64,000 bases of DNA, from assembly GCA_964036155.1 (NCBI GenBank), contig OZ038423.1, forward strand, positions 6,153,249 to 6,217,248, in the 5' to 3' direction. Position numbers and translations under genes: made by a program. The notes below the pieces were generated by a model, which was given only the letters and a program-made list of their open reading frames with translations, was not told where the DNA came from and made no database searches. This stretch comes from Diploscapter coronatus. Taxonomy: Eukaryota > Nematoda > Chromadorea > Rhabditida > Rhabditidae. This document shows, piece by piece, positions 1 to 11,500 of the stretch (positions are counted from its first letter, which is position 1; each line of letters starts with the position of its first letter).

Positions 1-870
1 TCGGAAGGCAACGACGCTTTGACTAGGCCACGCCCACTAATAATGCACGGCAAAGTCGCCGCATGCTAGTGGTTAAAATAAATGCTCGACGAAGAAAATA
101 GGAAGAAAAGGGTTTTTGAATATCGCCTTCAAAAATTAATATCTTTGGTTACACATCTGTTTTTCATGTGGTTTTTTGCTATAATTCTGTCTAGCCCTAC
201 AGAATCCTGGAAAAATACTTTCATGACTCTGTCTTCAAATCGAGAGTATCACTTGCGGTCTCTAAATAATAATAAAAGTAGTAGGGAGATAGCCCGCTGC
301 CACTCCTATCAAACGTGAACCCAAAAGCAGGGTTCGGCCATTATGTATCCCCTAAACATCAAGATCTTTCTATTGATAACAGTGCAGGAAGAGTGTTCTT
401 TGAGCCCTTTTCCCCAGAGGGAAAAATTTGAATTGAACAAAAAAGGCTCGTTAGAAGATCTGTTGTACCTTAGATATAAAGTTATTTATTGAAAAATGCA
501 TCATTTCAAATAGGAAAATGAACAAATACAACCAATTATATTGAAAATTTACAAAATCTTTGGATACAATGAGCAAGCTAATTATGTACGCATTACATGA
601 TCTACACATGAAGCAGTGGTTAACTTACCGTTTGAAGTTTATGAGATTTCTTTGCTAAATTTACACAAGATTTTGGCTCACTATAGTTACCATCCTCTTT
701 CCTGAGAAATAATATGGCGAAGAGAAAAAAGTGATAGATACAAGGAACCCAAACTTTTCAATAAATGAGTTTTCATGTCTATAGATTATTAAAATAAACT
801 AACAGCGATTCTCAAACCCCAGAAACCCATCCCTCCCTACTCATTTCCCCTATACCGTTCCTACTCGATA
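1..870. other. Intergenic region downstream of RTK-like gene A
   Basis: No gene is supported here. The stretch holds one copy of a dispersed repeat (about 90-265) and AT-rich DNA. The short plus-strand reading frame across the repeat looks like a by-product of the repeat, since its counterpart at 6811-6990 drifts without conserving a protein. Confidence 0.5.
90..265 (+). repeat. Dispersed repeat, copy 1
   Basis: About 175 bases resemble 6811-6990 in the same orientation, with shared blocks such as tatcgccttcaaaaatt versus tatcgtcttcaaaaatt and a common end in tctctaa. The two copies bracket RTK-like gene A. This would fit a unit boundary of a tandem duplication or simply two copies of a dispersed repeat. 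Identity was judged by eye and is clearly imperfect. Confidence 0.55.
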
Positions 871-3800
871 CTATACTTCCCGGCAAATAGCATTGATTTG
901 TTCGAACAGCGTTTCTTGGCGACTATTTTCTTCTGCCAATTTCGCTTTCATTCTATCATGTTTCTAAATGAAGATGTTTGTCAAATAATACAATTTTGGA
1001 AGATTTTACCGGTTTGAAATGTTCTTCTAAATAGCTACATAGATAGTTATGCCAATCCAACGCAGACGGACGCTGGTCCGATTTTGGATTCCAACATAAA
1101 CGGATTTTGCCATGCATTTCATCAGGGCAGAGAATGGGCTGGTTGGCATCGTGTTCTTGCGGATTACAAAGAATTCTATTCCTTTCCTCGTCATTTATTC
1201 TCTTGAACGTTCCATCAAAAGGCATAAAATCTCCCAGCGAGAATATTTGCATCAACACACATCCGAATTGGAATATGTCTGTCTGAAAGTTCAGATGCAA
1301 TTATTCCTATTCAAGATGAATGAAATCGTGGAATTGATCGTAACTATTGTTAGGCTAATAAGATGTTTGTGACACTAAAATTCTCCGACCGAACAAATAC
1401 CCTCAGCGGTCAAGTTTTTATGCAAAATAAATGAAGAGTTAATCGGACTTTTTGAACTCCGACCGATCAAGTCTAGATAAAAATGGTCTGAGTTTTATAA
1501 AGCGTTATCGATCGATCTGAAAATCTTATCTTCAGAATGTCGCAAACACCTGATCGGTCTAATAATCTTGTGCGGAGTATTTTGGAATTTGGGGTATTCG
1601 TTTACTTGATAAGAATGAAAAAGTGACAATTTTCTACACTTACAAAAGTGAATAAGTGAATTGTAAATTTTCAGGCTGATTAACGGAATATCTCTATTCC
1701 TTTCATTGCAGGTTTCATGGGTAAGTGCATGAGTATGCAATGCGCACTTGGTCATTTTGTTCGTATAAAGGCTAGTAATTTGTCATTTACACCAAGCAAA
1801 CTTGACGCCCACAATAAATGGAAGCATTCTCAATATGCGATCAAATATTATTAATCTGATCAAAAAACTAGGGTCGATTAAAATTTCATTATCGAATGTT
1901 GTATGATCCCTTCTTTAATCCCACAGTAGAATAGTCGAGAATATTCATGCTGAACAGTAATTATTTACCCGATTGTAGAACGTCCTATTTTTACGGACTT
2001 CAATGGGCGATATTGCTGGAAAAGGTTGACGGTTACTTGTTCTCGAAATCCTGAATTTTCAAAATTTTAAATTGTTTGATTTCAAGAAATTTAAAAGCTG
2101 CCAAAATTTAGAATCAATCATAGTCATGAGTGTAAACTTTGAGACTTGATTCCCCTAATTCAAATTATTAGGAGATTGACAATTAGAAAAATAGAATGGA
2201 CAGATCTTAATTAAATATTTCCTGCTAAATTACTTCAAAAGAGGCCATCAATAATCACGATTGTTTCAAATCTTCCACTCCAGTTATACAATTGAGCGCT
2301 TACCGATATTCTCCATATTTGTTTAATCTGCGTGAAAATCCGAAATCAGCTATTTGACAAATGAGGTCCTTAGTGAGAAAGATATTTTTGGGAAACAAAT
2401 CGTTATGGCTGATGTTCTGTCGATGCAGATAGACAAGTCCATTGGCTATTTGAGCAGCAAACTCGATTAGTCCAGCATTAGTCAGTAGTATTTTCTGATG
2501 GTTGGATTTTCATTCATAAAATTTGGTGATCTACGATATTGTCCGAAAGTTTGGAACAAATGTTAAATTAGTTGTTGGTAAAAATATCGAGAGCATATTT
2601 CAATGAAGCTCTACATAAATTCATAAGTCTGGGAATTATTCGTGTAAAAATTTCATTCAAAATGATCCATAATGAGTGATTAGAAAAGTGCCTCTATCCA
2701 TAGGCAAGATTGTTCCAAAATTTTGCATGTCACTGTATTGCTGCTACACAAATAAAAATCATGTCCACTTGAGTTTAACTTACAAAACTATCATCCTTCG
2801 GCGGTATTCTGACTTCCGTGTATGAAATTTGATGATTGTCTGAAACTGTCGGGAAGGCATATTTTTGAAGGAATAAATCTAATGATCTTTCTTGGCAAAA
2901 ATGTGTTAGTAGGCAAAGGCTTCTGAATTTCATTGTTCTGAATTTATGTTTGACCTATATTATAACCCATTGTGTTCTGTATAACCAATGAATGGCACAA
3001 TATTGGCGTGCTGCAAAGAAGAATGGATGAAAATTTCTTCCTCGATTGGAAAACTCTCATCACTTTTTGGCGCTAAATCTAGCTCATTTACTCTTCCTGC
3101 AAAGGATAATTTTATTTTACCTTTCCTTGCGAGCTTATGATCTCTCATGAGCATTACATCAATTTTACCGAAGCCACCGCTCATTATTTCGTTTCTTACC
3201 TAGAATTTATTGCAATTACAGGATTAGAATTAAATATGGGAGACGCATAATTTTCAATCGTGAAAAAGTATAAGTTATAGAACATTCTGGGTCCTTTTTA
3301 TTTTCATTTTATGCAATGGCATCGATAGAATTATTTTCAGAAAGAATTGATCAAATTTGATTTTGAGTTAGTTTTTGAGATCTACTCATTATACTTTGAA
3401 AACATTGCTTGATAGCGACATTTTGAATCCTGGTGACGTCAAGTATAATTCAAGTAGGTTAAATTTTTGATAGAAGTGACAGCATTGTAAAGTACAATGA
3501 TTTTATACCCAATTTAGATCTCTCTTCCAAGTACTTGAGCAAAAAATAGTTTCTGAATTAATGCCGATTTTGTGCAAGGCAAGACTCGCATTTGATAATA
3601 CGACAAATTGGCTACCATAGCGATCAAATAAAACATCCGAATTTCATAAATTTAGTAGGCACGCTAATTTTGATACGAGGAGTTGGAAAACATCAAATGT
3701 GGATAATATCGAATTATGTAATCAAAGATATGGCTCCCGAAAGAACGTCTCTCGTATTTTATTGTTACTCTATAGATTTTGATGCACTTATCCACTCTCT

Positions 3801-6800
3801 TGTTTATGAATCTTAGCAAACTATAAAATTGCATTGGTTTGATCAAAAATGATATTTTAGTTTTTTTCCGTAAATTTTACTTACGGGATTGCTGAGTAGT
3901 TCCTGAGGAATCCAGCGAGCATTTTCCAGCAATTTTTCGAGATTTTGATATGACTGCGATTGGATGGAATGATCAGACACATCGTCTTGAATTAGTGGTT
4001 CCGTTATATTTACCTCAAGAGTCTAATATTGCGGTTTTTATTTCCCATGGCCATGATTACCGTTTGCAAAGGAGTTCTTCCATGAAGACTTTGACTTAAA
4101 ATTGGAAAACTACGACACTTCGAAGATTTCTTCGATGACTTTCGAATCACTGCGATTATTGTGAGCAAACACGCTGCTGTGAGTACCGCAATAAGTAGCA
4201 CAAGAAGGATATGCACCTAAAATGGTACGTTTTCGAAAAAGCTCTTCTCGTCATAGCTTACATGTGAAATTCCATTAGGATCTGTCGGTGATGATGTTTG
4301 ATTTGAATTAGAGTCATTTCTTTTATTGATCATCTGAATCGCTAATTAGCAAACTCCTATAGATAGTTAGTCAAAGATACCGACGATGTACTTAAAATTG
4401 CTGATGAACTAGTAAAATGAAGATATGCACTTGTTGTAGATGAACTAGAAGTGGAACCTAAAAAAACTATTTTTTTTGAATCAAACCGCTCTTCTGTTAC
4501 AGAATATTATCATGGATATTTTCCGATTTTTACTATTCCATACAATTTCTTTTCATCAATGATTTTAGATATAATCTAAAAGGAAAAATTTTTACTAGTT
4601 TTCGTTGTGCTATTGTTTCTGAAAGTAGTGGATGTCAGCTTTGTTGTGTGATATGTTTCAGTAGTTGCTTGCAACTTTCTTGATTCTTCAGGGTAAGGTA
4701 TAGGTTTTTGATGAATTTCTAATCCATTATGAGAAACTTTACAACCACATGTTTTAGAATTGTTTGACAACTTGTTTCCACCAATTTCATAAACGATTTC
4801 AGACGATTTGCCACCCTTCCTTATTAGATCATTCTAAATTTCATTTTTCAAGATAAACTATTGTACTACAGAATCAAATTGAATGAAATATTTACATACC
4901 ATTAACTAAATTTTCTGAGTTTGATGACATTTAAAATATCTAACAAAGTGCAATTAATGAATACTAGTAATTTTGTTTGAAACATGAAACGATGCTTACC
5001 GATTTGAAAAATGAACAGCTCATTTCAAATTTGAGTGTTTCATGATCAACATTACAGATCTGTTTTCCATTTATGCCTCTCAATGCGCATTGAAAATATG
5101 CATTAGTTCCTGATTCAGATTTGATCTCTTCCTAAATAAATATGCACTAAAATAAATTATTTTCAGAAAATGTACAATTTTTAAATCCAATTCTGTGTTT
5201 TCTTCCAAATTTGCCCAATTAAAGTCGCAAATTGATTTGTAGGCGAATGATTTGCGTTCATTATGAGTTTTACATGTATAATTTCCGTCTTTGGTTGGTT
5301 TTTCGTTAAAAATAAAACCAATTCTGAAATTTTTGAGCGTCAATTCAATATCGTAGTTTTTTCGATTACTCGAAAAAATCGAAGTTTTAATTTTGAATAT
5401 TGAACGATTATTTCACGGATGGACACATGCACACTATTCGACGGTTTCTTTAAAAAATACGAATAATTGTTTTCAAATAATGTTAGCGTATGCACTCGCG
5501 AATTGACTATTCATTCAAATGTTTAAAAATCAATATTTTAAAGTTTCATCAAGAATCGAAATTCCACGATAAAATTAGTTGCTTGACCTTGGATCATAGA
5601 CTGCCTTTTCTTCTGATAACGGGACATTATTGAATAGAAGTTGAACCTCGAATTGGTGAACCATTCTCGCTGATGGACAAGGGACTATGTGTTTAGATAG
5701 TTCAGAGTCAAATTTGACTGTATCACTGTCAGTATTCAGAAATAGCGAGCCATCTTTTGCTAAATACTCCATCTTGCTGTCGAAAATTTCAAATTTATCT
5801 CACGTTTGACAAATAAATAAAGTCGAGCCGGTTTATACTGGCTTACTTTTAGATAGCATAAATACTCGCCTGTGTCTGACACCTAAAATGAAGATAGAAA
5901 GCGATTGTTTTCCAAGGCGACTCATTAACAAATTTGATTGAATTGGTGAAGAAAAAATCTTGCTCCACTAAATTTCTGAGTTATTTTATTGAGCTATGCA
6001 TGCACAGTGACGCTCGAAAGTTTTTCATCACCCATTTAATTTGGTTTGTCGATGAAATAAATGAGAAATTTTATGCCTTAAAATTTTTCTATATTTCTTA
6101 CTTTCACATGTTTTATCTTCATCAATGTTTGGTCATCCTTTTTGATTATCTCGCATCGGTCTTCGAAATTCGATCTTTCAAATCCTTGACTATTCTCGAG
6201 TTTCAAAATTGGAGCTGTGAATATGGCTAAAATGATATTTTAGGCAGAGAGCACAAGTCCCGCCTACTCTGTGAAGACAAAATCAAAGAGCGATTTTTCG
6301 TCATTTTTTCAAAAAACTAAAAATTTTGCGAAGTAATTTTATTCTGATTTTTCTTTTCTCACTATTAAATGCGAACTTAGGGAACATTTTTGCTTCAGAA
6401 AAATGCCTCCGAAATACGAATTGAGCCGCTCAAAACGTACAGTGAAAATTTCAAATCGTTCGTTTGAGCCTTGCAAACCTCGCTCATCAGTGCCCCAAGC
6501 TGAATATGAAAAAGTCCTTTCTGGCTATTTCGAGCAAGAAATCATAAAAATTTAGTCAAGACTTGTCCAAAAATCATTTTTTTGCTGAAATAACGCAATA
6601 CGAAACTATTTGACACTTATTTCACGGATTTTGCGCTCAAATTACAGAATGGACGTGGCCTATCATTCTGGGAATGATAAAAACCCGTAGAAACTTTTGA
6701 ATGTTCTGGGAATAAGCAAAGCAGAACTAACAAACGTCCTTATAAAGCCGTTCTCCCTCTGAAATTACTTTTGCTTTGTTGCGTGTAAAAGCAGAACACG

Positions 6801-7125
6801 CTTTTCGTTTGACGAAAATAGCCAAGCAAGAAGAGATTTTCGGATATCGTCTTCAAAAATTCACATCTTTGGTTACGCTGATCCGTTTTTCACGCGGTTT
6901 TTGCTATAAACTTGTCCAACTCTACAGATTTATAGAAAAATCTCTTCATGGCTTTTTCTTCAAATCAGGAATTTTACTTGCGTTCTCTAATTTTAGGTTA
7001 AATTCTCTTTGTTAATGGATGGTCAACATACTGTCTAAATCCCAGATAAAGCTCGCTTTGCAATCCACTGAAAATTCACTTCCCTCTTCGATTTCTATGT
7101 ATTTGAAACCATAACCACTTGGAGT
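871..7125 (-). CDS. Receptor tyrosine kinase-like protein A (PDGFR/VEGFR, VER-like; first exon not found)
   Basis: Single-pass receptor tyrosine kinase-like protein. Exons in gene order: 7125-7032, 6226-6102, 5882-5804, 5759-5588, 5323-5176, 5131-5000, 4833-4596, 4457-4381, 4333-4262, 4216-4061, 4022-3885, 3552-3535, 3199-2967, 2937-2784, 2494-2304, 2050-1969, 1282-1010, 963-871. All phases agree and give 824 codons plus a missing start exon. Ig1 ends in VSDTGEYLC, Ig2 has IVPCPS, YDPRIGF and GNYTC (the PDGFR/VEGFR D2 pattern), then a third Ig and a Ser/Thr-rich stalk. The membrane helix (VHILLVLLIAVLTAACLL) lies in exon 4216-4061. The kinase has a glycine loop SGGFG, a possible VAIK lysine in KLARK, an Ig-distal αC Glu, catalytic loop HNDLFPKN (HRD Arg replaced), ADFG, SPIE and TDIFQFG. 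Activity is uncertain. Exon 3552-3535 is an 18-nt microexon. Confidence 0.85.
6811..6990 (+). repeat. Dispersed repeat, copy 2
   Basis: Imperfect direct copy of the repeat at 90-265. It lies just upstream, in gene sense, of the Ig1 exon at 7125-7032 and inside the intron 6227-7031 of RTK-like gene A. Confidence 0.55.
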
Positions 7126-8329
7126 CTAAATAAAACCCGTTTCAGTAAATACAATTTATCACTAAAGTTAAAGTTACAAACTACTACCTATTTCTAACTG
7201 CAATTGTAGGGATTATATTTTGAAAATAAAAAGAGACCATTACATATGTACAAATACCTACAATATCTGTTTCATTGATATTTCCACAAGCATGGATGTA
7301 CGGTTGCGTACTTGCGAAGAATATTTTATTCGACAGAAGGCTCCCGAAAAAATCTTTCCAATAATCTGTCTCTTTTGGAAATTTTTTAATTTTAGTGCAA
7401 CTCATTAGAAGCCCGTAACTATTAGTGCTTCTAAATTAAAATATGTCGATAGTATTTTGGCATATTTACGATTATGATGAAAACTCATGCAACGCAACGA
7501 ATCTTTATAAAGATGGAAAATAATTTTAAAGCCATCGCCTATTTTCTAGTGTCAGATTTCGAAAAAAAAATGAAGATACCCAAAAGCTGAAAATTGAAAC
7601 GAAATAAATACTATGAAAATTAGAAAAATTGGAATATTAACTGCGTACTTTAAAATGTATGCCTAAGTATTTATTTGATTAGTTAAAATCTTAAACTTTT
7701 CTTAAAATAACGCATTAATTTCAGGAAGTCAAATTTCCGCGCTTCTAGTTTGTCTAAATTTATAGACCATTTAAGTCATATTAATTTTGAAAAGTAAGCA
7801 GAAGTACTAGACATGTATAAAAAATGAAGTATGGACTGAAAATAATTGCTTGCAAATCTTTCGATATTTTACTTCTGATCACCGCTTTAATTTGTTGATA
7901 AAAACGAGCCATATTACGACATCATGAAACTGATAAATATCGATTACTTTCTTGATATTTGAAGAAATTCTCGAAAATTTATAAATATGTTGTCTGATTA
8001 TTAGTGATTGCGGTGAAAGTTATGTGTAGCGAAATGTTTGATTGTGAAACTAAACGGCTAGCATGATATTCAACATAAAATTAGCTCAATGATAATTAGC
8101 AAACTTTTATTCACATGATATGCTCAATCATTGTGCGCCTCTATCATTAAGATGCTTCTTATCTTTTCACAATGATTTGAAGCAAAGATACGTCAATGTA
8201 TTTAAATTAGATAACCGTATGAAATAAACAAAATACGTTGACAGCAAAAAATTGATATTGAAGATCATATTCCAAATGTTGTAAATTTATATACAACTCA
8301 TAAAAAATCCGATAATATTGGCTTCAAGT
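7126..8329. other. Region between RTK-like genes A and B
   Basis: Gene A should have its signal-peptide exon here, because exon 7125-7032 begins in phase 0 after a good acceptor and has no start codon. I found no convincing Met exon with a matching donor. The rest is AT-rich with no other gene visible. Confidence 0.4.
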
Positions 8330-8532
8330 ATTGTAGAGTGTGAGGAAGTAGATAGTGCATACTCTTTGCAACTCACTTTTACACACGCCCCGCCTTTCTT
8401 TTCCCTCGTTATTTCTTTTCTCTTTGCTCGTTTTCTTTTCGTCTCTCGGAAAAAGCGAAGAGAAATAGAGACGGAGCATGGGGAGGCAAGTTGCAAAGAT
8501 TATACAGTATCTACCTCCTCACATTTCGCAAT
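8330..8532. mobile_element. Foldback MITE in the 3' flank of gene B
   Basis: About 200 bp with imperfect terminal inverted repeats of roughly 45 nt. The left end begins attgtagagtgtgagg and the right end, reverse complemented, begins attgcgaaatgtgagg. No coding capacity. It ends 11 bases from the stop codon of RTK-like gene B, so it probably lies in that gene's 3' UTR or just beyond. Confidence 0.7.
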
Positions 8533-8543
8533 AGAATCGTCAT

Positions 8544-11500
8544 CTAATTCATATTATCAGTTGGTCGTCTGTTAGGCAAATCTAGTTGATTACTATCATG
8601 ACTAATCGAGTTTCGTTGCTCACTAATGTTTACATAATTATAAACAACTTTATCAATTTCCTCCATCATCAGTTTCTGCCTAACTTGTTCTTCATTCAAT
8701 TTCCTCAGCATTCCCTCATATTTCTGAAATAATAATTAAGTTGAACTATTTTGTTCAAATTACATTGGAAAAATTATTTCTAAGGAAGTCTGTCAAAAGT
8801 TTCTTCCATTGATATGCAGTTGGCCGAAGTTTTGGATCTGGATTCAGTGATTTACGGACCATGTCAACCCTAAACCATTTAATTTAAATTTGAATTTGAA
8901 TAACGCGAAAATTGACATTTCATTGGGACAAAGAGGTGCTTTCTCTATATTATACAGGGCTGGATCACCACTAATGACTCTTTCGCATTCGACTGGATTC
9001 AACTCTCCGAAAGGTCGTTTCACTCCAAGCCAGAACAGGTGCATCAATGTTACACCCAAGTGGAATATATCCGTCTAAATTGCTGTGTGTTGATTAAAAA
9101 AAAATCACTTTTGAAAATATATTGGGTTGTCGCATAAATTTATGAAAATTCATTGCTCTCACAAAGATAAGTGAAATCGAATAGAATTCTCGGTTTTAGC
9201 AGATATTTGGACCAAAGTTTAATTGCATATCATTTTTGACTTCGTCACTTAACAGAAGATGCGTAAACGACATGTATGAAATAATAAGGGTATTTTTGCG
9301 ACCCATAAAAATTCAGCTCGGAGCCAATGAGCATGAATTTTTGAGTAGGTTCGGTATGATTATAAAGAACAACTCACGTACTCTGCAATGCCATAAAGTT
9401 TTGGCTTTAACTGCAGACACGCATATTTTGCGCGTCAAACGAGAATAAGGTTCATTTATGACGGGTCGCCAGGAAATCAATTTAAAAAATTTTGAGAATG
9501 AGATGTCTCATGGATGCCCGAATTCTTCTATCCGCTATTGTATAATGATGCTGAATCATTGCGGACAAGCCTTACCTGTTGATTGAATTTGCGATAAAGA
9601 AACACTTCGGGTGGTGATATGCTCGGCACTTTCTGGCGCTTATTATCTGGCATTACGCTGAATAATGAAAATGAACTGATACTCATTATAAATCGATAAA
9701 ATTATGAAATTAGTTATATAATTTCTGTTAATAAGAAATGTGATTCGACATGTTGATTAAGTTTGCAAAACAGAAGACGATGTTATTGGATCTCATTATA
9801 GAAGAAATACTAATATTGTTATAGAGGAGTGATAATTCCATTTTATAAATTGACCATGTTATTTTTTATTTCCAAGTTATTACACATATTCTTCAGTTTC
9901 ATCCAATTTTCTTGATAGTCCAAAATCAGCGATATGGCAAATATAATTCTTCGTAAGCATAATGTTTTTCAAGCCAAAATCAATGTGGCAGATTTTCTGA
10001 TCTCGCAAATAAACGAGCCCGTTTACTATTTGTAGTGCGAATTCAAAAAGATCAGAATTTAAAAACTTATATTTCTGAATTTAATGAATTAGTGAACTGT
10101 AGCACATATTTATAATACAATCACGCTGTTTATAGGTTTAAGAACGACTTCGTCGCGAAAAATATCAAGGCCATTTGCATCGTTATCTGAGTATTTGAAT
10201 CGTCTTACAAATGATAGTAATTCTCCATAATAGCAATACATAGTTAGCAGGCAAATTTCTCTGAATTGTTTGAAGAAAATGCGTTTTTGGATCTATATGT
10301 AATCTAATGATTAAATTACTGATTTAATTTCGTATGTCCAATAAATGGAACAACATTAGGATGTTTCAATGGCGAATGAATGGATATTTCCTTTTCAATT
10401 AGAAAATTCTCCTTCACTTTATTTCCTAAAATGTGTTCGTTATCATGAGACATACAGGGTGACCCATAATTATTAGTAGCGCAGAAAAAATAGATCATTG
10501 GGAGCTAGAGCATGCAGAGGAAACGCTATAACTTTGTTTCTAGCTCTCTTCATTGAACACACTATTTCGTTGTAGTGTTGCCAGAGCATGCTTTCCCTCT
10601 CTATGCTAGAATAGCCTCTTTTTTGCGCATTGGCAATACCTATGACAACTTTCAAACGTCAATAATTAGGGGTAAAGAATTAAAAATCAATAAAATTTGG
10701 ACTTTTTCGAATTTGCATACCAAGGTTTCGTATCATGGCGAGTTTCATGAAATTTTGATAAACTATAAAAGGATTACGGTAGCTCATTTATCAAGCATTC
10801 TCTCGCAAGCCTTACAGCGGAAAAATGATCATATTTCAAATTGAGCAAATGGATGAGAATATTTGAATTTGTTAATTTTTATGGAATAATGTCGCTTTTA
10901 TATTATGTAAAAGGAAAAAAAAACGATTTTCATACAAATCATTAATTTAGCGCATTTTTTACTCAAGCATGAACATAAATTAATAAGGAAAAATCGACTA
11001 TGAGACACACTACTTATGTAATGTGGTCGAATTTTGAATTGTGACGGAGCTTGCATGAACAGAAATGCCATAAATGGGGTGTATCATTTTGACGACTGAT
11101 AACAGTAGATTATCACACATAAGTTATATTATCACCGTTGCTTCTTATCAGTGGATAAGGGACTGGTTTCTCTCGGCTTATAAAGAAAGTGGACTATCGC
11201 TTAATTCTATATCTCCTGGCGGCATCACCATGATTCGGATAAGCCAAAATTGGGATGGGAATAGTTGTCCATGGCGGCAACCTGATGGGGTGGTTATCAT
11301 AAATTTCACATTTTATTCCTCGTTAATTTCAACCGCTTGCTCAATTTGAAATCTGATAATTTTGTCACTGTAAAGTTTGCGAAAGCGTACTTGACGAATG
11401 GACTACCGTAATCCTGCTATAGTCTATCCAAAATTTCATGAAACTCGCCATGATACTAAACCTTGATATGCAGATTCTAAAAAGTCCCAATTTTATTGAT

